Below, piece by piece: positions 53,701-57,499 of a stretch of 57,499 bases of DNA (positions within the stretch are counted from its first letter, which is position 1; each line of letters begins with the position of its first letter). Below the pieces are notes generated by a model. It saw nothing but the letters and a program-made list of their open reading frames with translations, was not told the DNA's origin and did not search any database. The stretch comes from Gammaproteobacteria bacterium (lineage in GTDB: Bacteria; Pseudomonadota; Gammaproteobacteria; Pseudomonadales; Azotimanducaceae): positions 1-57,499 of the forward strand of contig JAPPGK010000051.1 of the NCBI GenBank assembly GCA_028821405.1, written 5' to 3'. Position numbers and translations under genes: made by a program.

Positions 53701-56311
53701 GGACAACGTCGTGGTGGGCGTCTATCGGGGCGACACGGTGGCCGGATTGACGGCGGTGGGAACGCCGAGGTTCGGCGGCGGGAGCACCTTCTTCGCCGAG
53801 GCTGGCGAGACCTACCGGGTACGCCTAGCGATCCACGACGCCAGCCTGCTCGAAACCCGACCCAACCCGTTGGGCTTCGGTACCGTGACCAAACGGCGGT
53901 CCACACCGGCCCTTACGCTCAAGTGGGCACCCGCCGACCGACCGGAAAACGACGACTACGCGTTCGCTGCCAGTCTCGAAGGCGAGACAGGTGTGACGTC
54001 AGGCCACAACCAGGCTGCGACCACGGAGCCCGGCGAACTGATGGGTTTCACAACTCCGTGGACACCGACCGTATTGGGACCCGGCAAGGCATCCAGTGTC
54101 TGGTACCGGTGGACGGCACCGTCGTCCGGGGACTGGCGGTTCGCCGTGAACCGGGAGAACCTCGTTGTGGCGGTCTATACCGGCGAACGCGTAGCCGAGT
54201 CACGGTTGGTCTCGGGTGTGCCCGCGTCGGAAGCGGTGTTTCGGGCCTCGGCGGGCGCCGAATACCGGGTCTCGGTCGCATCCGTCCACGCCTACGTATC
54301 GGGTGCCGAGTTCGAGCTGACGTGGGCACCGGGTGGGCGTGACAGTCCCGCCCACGACGACGTCGCCGGGGCGGTGCGCGCATTCGGCAATTTCGCGTTC
54401 GTTTCCATGGACATGGATGCCATGACGGTCGAGCCGGGCGAGCCTCTGGAATCCGGGTCGCGTACCACGTGGGTGGCGTGGCAGCCGTCGGCGGATGGCC
54501 GCTTCACGTGGCGCATATTGAGAGCGGGCTTCTTCAGTACGGTAGGCGAAGCACCGCTTCAGCAATCGGTGTTCGAGGGCGATGCGGTGGACACCTTGGA
54601 ACTCGTGTCCTACGACGAGGGCGACGAGACGATGGATCAGGTGATCGCGTTCGACGTCCGGGCTGACGCGACATACCGGCTGGCCCTGGGACTGCCCCGG
54701 GATGCCGCGGAAGTGCCGTTGGGCAACCAGACCTTCATTCTGGAGTGGGGCGAAACACCCTCGAACGACGACGTTGCGAACGCCATGTTGCTCGCGAGTT
54801 CGAGCGGCACGTACGCGGGCTCCAACGCCTTCGCGACGACGGAGAAGGGCGAATTGACCGGCACGCTGGGGGACTCGTCCCTCTGGTGGGCCATGGAGCC
54901 CGACGAGACCGGCTGGATGCGCTTCGCGGCCGAGGGTCTCGACGGGCTCAAGCTTGCCGTCTACGTGCGGCGAGAGGATGGCAGCCTCGAACTGATCCGG
55001 GCCGGTCCCACGCTGGGGGGGATAGCCAGCGTGACATTCCTCGCCGAGGCGGGCGTGCGGTATCTCGTCCGTCTGGGTGCCTACTACTGGGACCTGGGCG
55101 GCTACGGTGGAGACGAGCTGGGGGACTTCGAACTCTCCTGGTCGCCTGCCGACCCGCCGGCCATGCTGCGCTATGTCGGATCCGCCGCCAGCGGAGACCT
55201 GGCGGAGGACGGCACGGTGGTGGAACTGGATGGACTGGGTGCGCAGGCGTTCAACCCGGACGGCTCGGAACTCTACGTCGGCTCCCGACTCGGCATCGTG
55301 GTGTTCGCCCGCGATGTACAGACGGGTGAACTGACCATGAGGCAGATGTTGTCGGACTACGCCGTCTTCGATGAGGACGCGCGCCTGCTGTGGGATGCCG
55401 ACGGGGACGCGCTGTTGCTCGCGACGTGCGACGGTTGGTGGCGGTTCACGCCCCGGGAAGAGGGCGGGATCGAGCTCGCGGGCGAGGTCGGCGGCGCGCC
55501 GTGCCCTGGCGACAGCCTGTTGTTGCGCGATGAGTTCGTACACAACGTCGTCGGCCCGTGGATGATCGAGACCTACGAATTCGACGAATCGCGCGAAGTG
55601 CTCAGTCTGGTGGTGCAACAGGCGGTGGCCGGCGTGACGCAAGCGTCGATGACGGCGGACGGGACCAACGTTTACGCGATGGCACGCCGAGGCGACGCCG
55701 ACCACCTGCTCGCCATGGAGCGGGATGCCGAGACCGGTTCGTTGAGTATCGCGGCGATCATCACGGAAGGGTCCGTGACCGCCAACGAGGCGACGGTCGA
55801 GGGCCTCGACAACATCCGCGGAATGGCGGTTCACGGTTCGCACCTGTTCCTGTCGGCGCAATACGGAGACACCCTGGTGTTCGATCTCGCCGACCGGGTC
55901 GACCCCGCGTATCTCGGCAAGGTGGAAACGATCCTGCCGATTCCACCCCAGTTCGGTCGCTGCTGGTATCCGGTCGCGCGAGCGTCGGTCCCTGCCGCCG
56001 ACATCGTCTGCGGCTTCATCGGCGAGCTCTACACCATCCAGGTGGGACGCGACGGCACGCCGTTTGCCACGGACTACGTCCGGGCCGATGGGTCGAACCA
56101 GGACTCGTTCGGGAACCTGGTGCCGTTCTACATCCGCTTGGGTTCGATCGTCCGCAGTCCCGACGACCGGCACCTCTACCTGGCGAGTTACTGGGCGCGG
56201 TTTACCTTCCCGCCAGGAATCTTCGAGGCGGGGCATCGCGTGCTGGTGTTCGAGAGCGTAAGCGGCGAATCGCATGGAACAGACCCGCACGATGACTCGC
56301 ATGCCCCGTAG
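50798..56311 (+). CDS. Secreted S8 subtilase with four repeats and a beta-propeller-like C-terminus
   Basis: This 1,837-residue exported serine protease has a membrane/signal segment at residues 8-28 and a long propeptide region to about 300. The catalytic domain has D330 (GVMDTGLN), H372 (NGHGTHVAG), S550 (GTSMASPSV) and the oxyanion Asn in TSAGNAAG. Four ~130-140-residue repeats begin with NDD or HDD near residues 896, 1049, 1184 and 1321 and resemble pre-peptidase C-terminal modules. The last ~380 residues (1450-1837) look like a lactonase/beta-propeller (FNPDGSELYVGSRLGIVVFA). It is probably cell-surface or extracellular. ATG 50798 has GGGAGGG upstream. Confidence 0.88.
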   Translation: MYRKVCAGALGAALLSVLMLAYMLGVRGTAVEEASESAGKDRLAVEEAIAQVAAESRAIDQLGTPAKTRPRIAAAAPSGFEPGPLTSPPAKPPEGYGFVAHHAVKRGRMLESDIDRDRRVPTPDWLTSPEPALADLAQAAGREWAFGWVKLAEGRALDELRDALAAQGGVVLGQSGTLVRARLPGDALRLLALAESSAVEGIGAVPAGAKVPASLVERALSGGHDEVPVWITLMDDDPEGRWRGALAGMGAVVGYFDPTIRTYAATLPLDALWSVASADFVLAVEAIGRVVPTLEMASAAMGADTLRTYDASNGLFAGVGGSSVTVGVMDTGLNVDHRDIGANRRSICGANFTNLIFSREEDQDLWFDYNGHGTHVAGIVFGNGAVESNRAGMAPLVQDIRFAKVLSTWGGSSALGWGRAMDWFAAPSSCGDGVPRKALVINSSVGVTFDAWEGRSVVERKIDATVWGARQLFVTSAGNAAGTGGSSMAGAKNALAVGAANNGGDIADFSSRGPTYDGRLLPKVVGTGVAVAAPSGEGSRTQYEVRSGTSMASPSVVGVAALAMDAVPALKEEPAALRAHLMASAIKPDAFLADPQAFALNNTNGPGTLQNVYGLGKVSARTAVLSRDTEDGWTGGTAAFDMEAESHAYHDIVVPAGASRLDVVVTWDEPPAETITDPVLHDLDLWVDRHASCGPVAACGRYQSQSRIDNVEWVIVPNPDPGVYRLKVLPNRIHGPSPRAGLAWTVIRGHSTPKLDVAADQDAVAVAPDQGFDVTIAVTADSYVASGASVRIDCRARAGTDACRDASYVVRDESNVLREDGTERSLARDVGDAVVLGEIGPDERQTVTVRVTPRQEGSFRLHFAASAWNASAGAASIPVVIGSPGSAAPDAMGAPPNDDFAAAVRLQGNEGETSFDLLHATREPGEPLVRDTPVSPALSPRSAWYEWWAEEDGPVRFSVVPGMRGDYADNVVVGVYRGDTVAGLTAVGTPRFGGGSTFFAEAGETYRVRLAIHDASLLETRPNPLGFGTVTKRRSTPALTLKWAPADRPENDDYAFAASLEGETGVTSGHNQAATTEPGELMGFTTPWTPTVLGPGKASSVWYRWTAPSSGDWRFAVNRENLVVAVYTGERVAESRLVSGVPASEAVFRASAGAEYRVSVASVHAYVSGAEFELTWAPGGRDSPAHDDVAGAVRAFGNFAFVSMDMDAMTVEPGEPLESGSRTTWVAWQPSADGRFTWRILRAGFFSTVGEAPLQQSVFEGDAVDTLELVSYDEGDETMDQVIAFDVRADATYRLALGLPRDAAEVPLGNQTFILEWGETPSNDDVANAMLLASSSGTYAGSNAFATTEKGELTGTLGDSSLWWAMEPDETGWMRFAAEGLDGLKLAVYVRREDGSLELIRAGPTLGGIASVTFLAEAGVRYLVRLGAYYWDLGGYGGDELGDFELSWSPADPPAMLRYVGSAASGDLAEDGTVVELDGLGAQAFNPDGSELYVGSRLGIVVFARDVQTGELTMRQMLSDYAVFDEDARLLWDADGDALLLATCDGWWRFTPREEGGIELAGEVGGAPCPGDSLLLRDEFVHNVVGPWMIETYEFDESREVLSLVVQQAVAGVTQASMTADGTNVYAMARRGDADHLLAMERDAETGSLSIAAIITEGSVTANEATVEGLDNIRGMAVHGSHLFLSAQYGDTLVFDLADRVDPAYLGKVETILPIPPQFGRCWYPVARASVPAADIVCGFIGELYTIQVGRDGTPFATDYVRADGSNQDSFGNLVPFYIRLGSIVRSPDDRHLYLASYWARFTFPPGIFEAGHRVLVFESVSGESHGTDPHDDSHAP

Positions 56312-56373
56312 GGCGACCCGTGCGGTCGCCCGCTCGCGCCGTGCGGTCTCCCACCTAGGGCCCGGCTGCCGCG

Positions 56374-56405
56374 GGCGAGGGGACGGGACAGCCCGTCCCC
56401 TCGCC
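56374..56405. terminator. Strong 14-bp hairpin at core/element boundary
   Basis: GGCGAGGGGACGGG-ACAG-CCCGTCCCCTCGCC is a perfect 14-bp stem with a 4-base loop. It follows the subtilase stop by about 60 bases and lies just before the tRNA-Pro fragment. No T-run follows, so it may act as a bidirectional or Rho-dependent stop. Confidence 0.55.
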
Positions 56406-56425
56406 TACGACCCGTTGATTGAACA

Positions 56426-56468
56426 GGTCGGAGTGGCCGGATTTGAACCGGCGACCCCCGCCTCCCGA
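56426..56468 (-). other. 3' fragment of tRNA-Pro (putative att site)
   Basis: Read on the minus strand, the sequence from TTCGGGA (anticodon CGG region) through the T arm (GCCGG/CCGGC with TTCAAAT loop) to the acceptor end CACTCCG-A-CC matches the 3' half of a bacterial tRNA-Pro. The sequence that should be the 5' half (above 56469) does not pair. CCA is incomplete (CC then T). This is the scar expected when an integrative element uses a tRNA gene as its site. Confidence 0.65.
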
Positions 56469-56775
56469 AACGATCCAGTGGGCTGATCCACCCCTAAATC
56501 GTTGTTTTTCTTTCGTTCAACACGTCTCGAACCATCTTCAAAGGAGCAGTACATATTTGACTCCCCGTACGGCTAGGTCCATGATCGCTCCTCGTTGAAC
56601 CGACCGCAGAGCACCCCGCTTGCCGGGTTGCCTGCCCAATACAACAGCCGACACCCGGCGAGGGAGTAGCTACCCGCGCCAAGGCGAATAGGCGGGAACG
56701 TTCGCTTTCTCTGCGATTGGTTCAACACGACCCGGCACCACGCCGGACATGTCGCGAACCAAAGGAGCCAATCGC
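56469..56775. other. Element-side gap with duplicated leader
   Basis: No gene is supported. A ten-base word GTTCAACACG occurs at 56515-56524 and 56720-56729. Each is followed by a CGAACCA and an AAAGGAG. The second copy is the leader of the small lipoprotein at 56776; the first leads to no clear gene. The region is less GC-rich than the core block. Confidence 0.4.
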
Positions 56776-57112
56776 ATGAAAAACCTAGCCATTGTCGCAG
56801 CTGCCGTCGTTTCGGCAGGTTGCGCCACCCACCCCCAGAACGTTTGAACCGGCCCGCATCCCAATCAGCACTGCCAAGGTAATCGCGTCCTTGGACTGCG
56901 ATGAGTTGCATCTTGAATTAGAACGAACGCGTCAGGAGCACGACGCTTTTTGGAACAAGCAAAAGGGCAATCGCACCCGTGATGGTTGGCTCAACGCCCT
57001 TGTGATTCCGGGGATCGGCGCAGCCACGCCGGACCACGAAGCGGAACTGTCCAAGGCCAAGGGCATGGTCCTCTTGCTAGAGCAAGAGGTTGCCAAGCGC
57101 TGCACGGACTGA
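56776..57112 (+). pseudogene. Small lipoprotein, frameshifted
   Basis: It begins with MKNLAIVAAAVVSAGCATHP, a lipoprotein signal with lipobox SAGC (Cys 16), and AAGGAG upstream. One extra C in the C5 run at 56832-56836 causes a stop at once. Removing it joins in frame to RTFEPARIPISTAKVI... and to the stop at 57112, giving about 112 residues. The mature part is helical and basic, with LELERTRQEHDAFW and LNALVIPGIGAATPDHEAEL. This resembles small envelope lipoproteins of integrated elements. Confidence 0.6.
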
Positions 57113-57128
57113 CCGGGGAGTCGCACAA

Positions 57129-57497
57129 ATGAACGTCAAACTAGCACTCGCCGCCATCCTTCTCGCCACCGTGTCGAACGCGGGTGTCCATCGCTTCTAC
57201 GAGATCCCAAGCGGGGTGTTAACCACGGTGGTCGGCTGCAACGGCCAAAGCTGCAACATCTTTTGGGCACCCATCGAAAGGTCAACCGGCAAGCTTTACA
57301 CGATTGGCTACAACCTCGACGACATGCACCACAACACGCAGTACCACATGTGGGACCAATACGACTTTCCGGTCTATTTGCTGACACGCGACCCCGGTAC
57401 TGTCGTGTCTCTGACCACGCCGTTCGGAGTGCGCGAACTCGAACCGGGTGCACGTCTCGATTGTGAGATGAGGTCATTTCGCGGCGGCGCGGCGTAG
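57129..57497 (+). CDS. Small exported protein
   Basis: This 122-residue protein has a signal peptide (LALAAILLATVSNAG, residues 5-19), then a compact domain with Cys pairs (VVGCNGQSCNIFW, CEMRS). The C-terminus falls at the window end (stop 57495-57497). The ATG at 57129 has GGGGAG eight bases upstream, 16 bases after the lipoprotein stop, so the two are likely co-transcribed. The family is not recognised. Confidence 0.65.
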   Translation: MNVKLALAAILLATVSNAGVHRFYEIPSGVLTTVVGCNGQSCNIFWAPIERSTGKLYTIGYNLDDMHHNTQYHMWDQYDFPVYLLTRDPGTVVSLTTPFGVRELEPGARLDCEMRSFRGGAA

Positions 57498-57499
57498 CC

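Noticed and set aside
54200-56302. 700-codon minus-strand frame
   Set aside because: Antisense to the subtilase repeats and C-terminus, with His/Arg-rich composition.
1-57499. CRISPR array
   Set aside because: No regularly spaced direct repeats of CRISPR size were seen.

Overview
The window is very GC-rich and reads as a chromosome segment of a proteobacterium, most likely an uncultured gammaproteobacterium. It has three parts: an accessory island (1 to about 33,005), a core block (about 33,006 to 56,425), and the start of a second element (about 56,426 to the end). A tRNA-Ser(GCU)/tRNA-Arg(ACG) pair at 33,006-33,210 marks the first junction, and a 3' fragment of a tRNA-Pro at 56,426-56,468 marks the second. 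The lineage is inferred from the kinds of genes present; no rRNA or marker gene is in the window.

Left island, conjugative/anti-restriction module (1-10,926). The minus strand carries a fused methyltransferase/strawberry-notch helicase (cut by the window edge), a large ParB-like protein, several small proteins (one with paired CxxC), a 254-residue unknown and an ArdC-like zincin. Most of these genes have their own long GC-rich leader with a CAAGG...CCTTG inverted repeat. The strand switches near 8,480. The plus strand then carries a small unknown protein, a TraI_2/TraI_2_C-like protein that appears to lack the HD metal ligands, and a RadC/JAB protein. Two of these plus-strand genes have leaders with the same five-hairpin layout, matching what I recall of the radC RNA motif.

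Defence region (11,143-32,686). After a decayed serine recombinase comes an operon that I read as a single-strand DNA phosphorothioation (Ssp) system: sspA (cysteine desulfurase), sspB (DUF4007 nickase), sspC (ATPase) and sspD (PP-loop sulfurtransferase). It is followed after 10 nt by a large GHKL-ATPase protein that could be its effector. The operon looks dead: sspB has two frameshifts, sspD is split by a 2.46-kb IS66 element whose removal restores the frame exactly, and the GHKL gene is frameshifted and truncated. Downstream are small cargo genes, a truncated IS66 copy, an IS630 remnant, a conserved protein of unknown function, and a truncated SNF2-type defence helicase with its HTH partner. 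Last comes a LexA-like box ahead of an S24 protein that has lost its catalytic Ser and Lys.

Core block (33,391-56,311). The genes are intact: a DUF5916 outer-membrane protein, a VOC protein, a secreted protein with a Tll0287-like haem protein, an acyl-CoA dehydrogenase overlapping a class III CoA-transferase, a secreted alpha/beta hydrolase overlapping an ABC exporter pair, an ankyrin protein, a TPR lipoprotein, a galactonate-dehydratase-like enolase, a secreted repeat protein and a 1,837-residue multidomain subtilase.

Right end. After a strong hairpin and the tRNA-Pro fragment, a less GC-rich stretch with two small exported proteins begins; it is probably the end of another integrated element.
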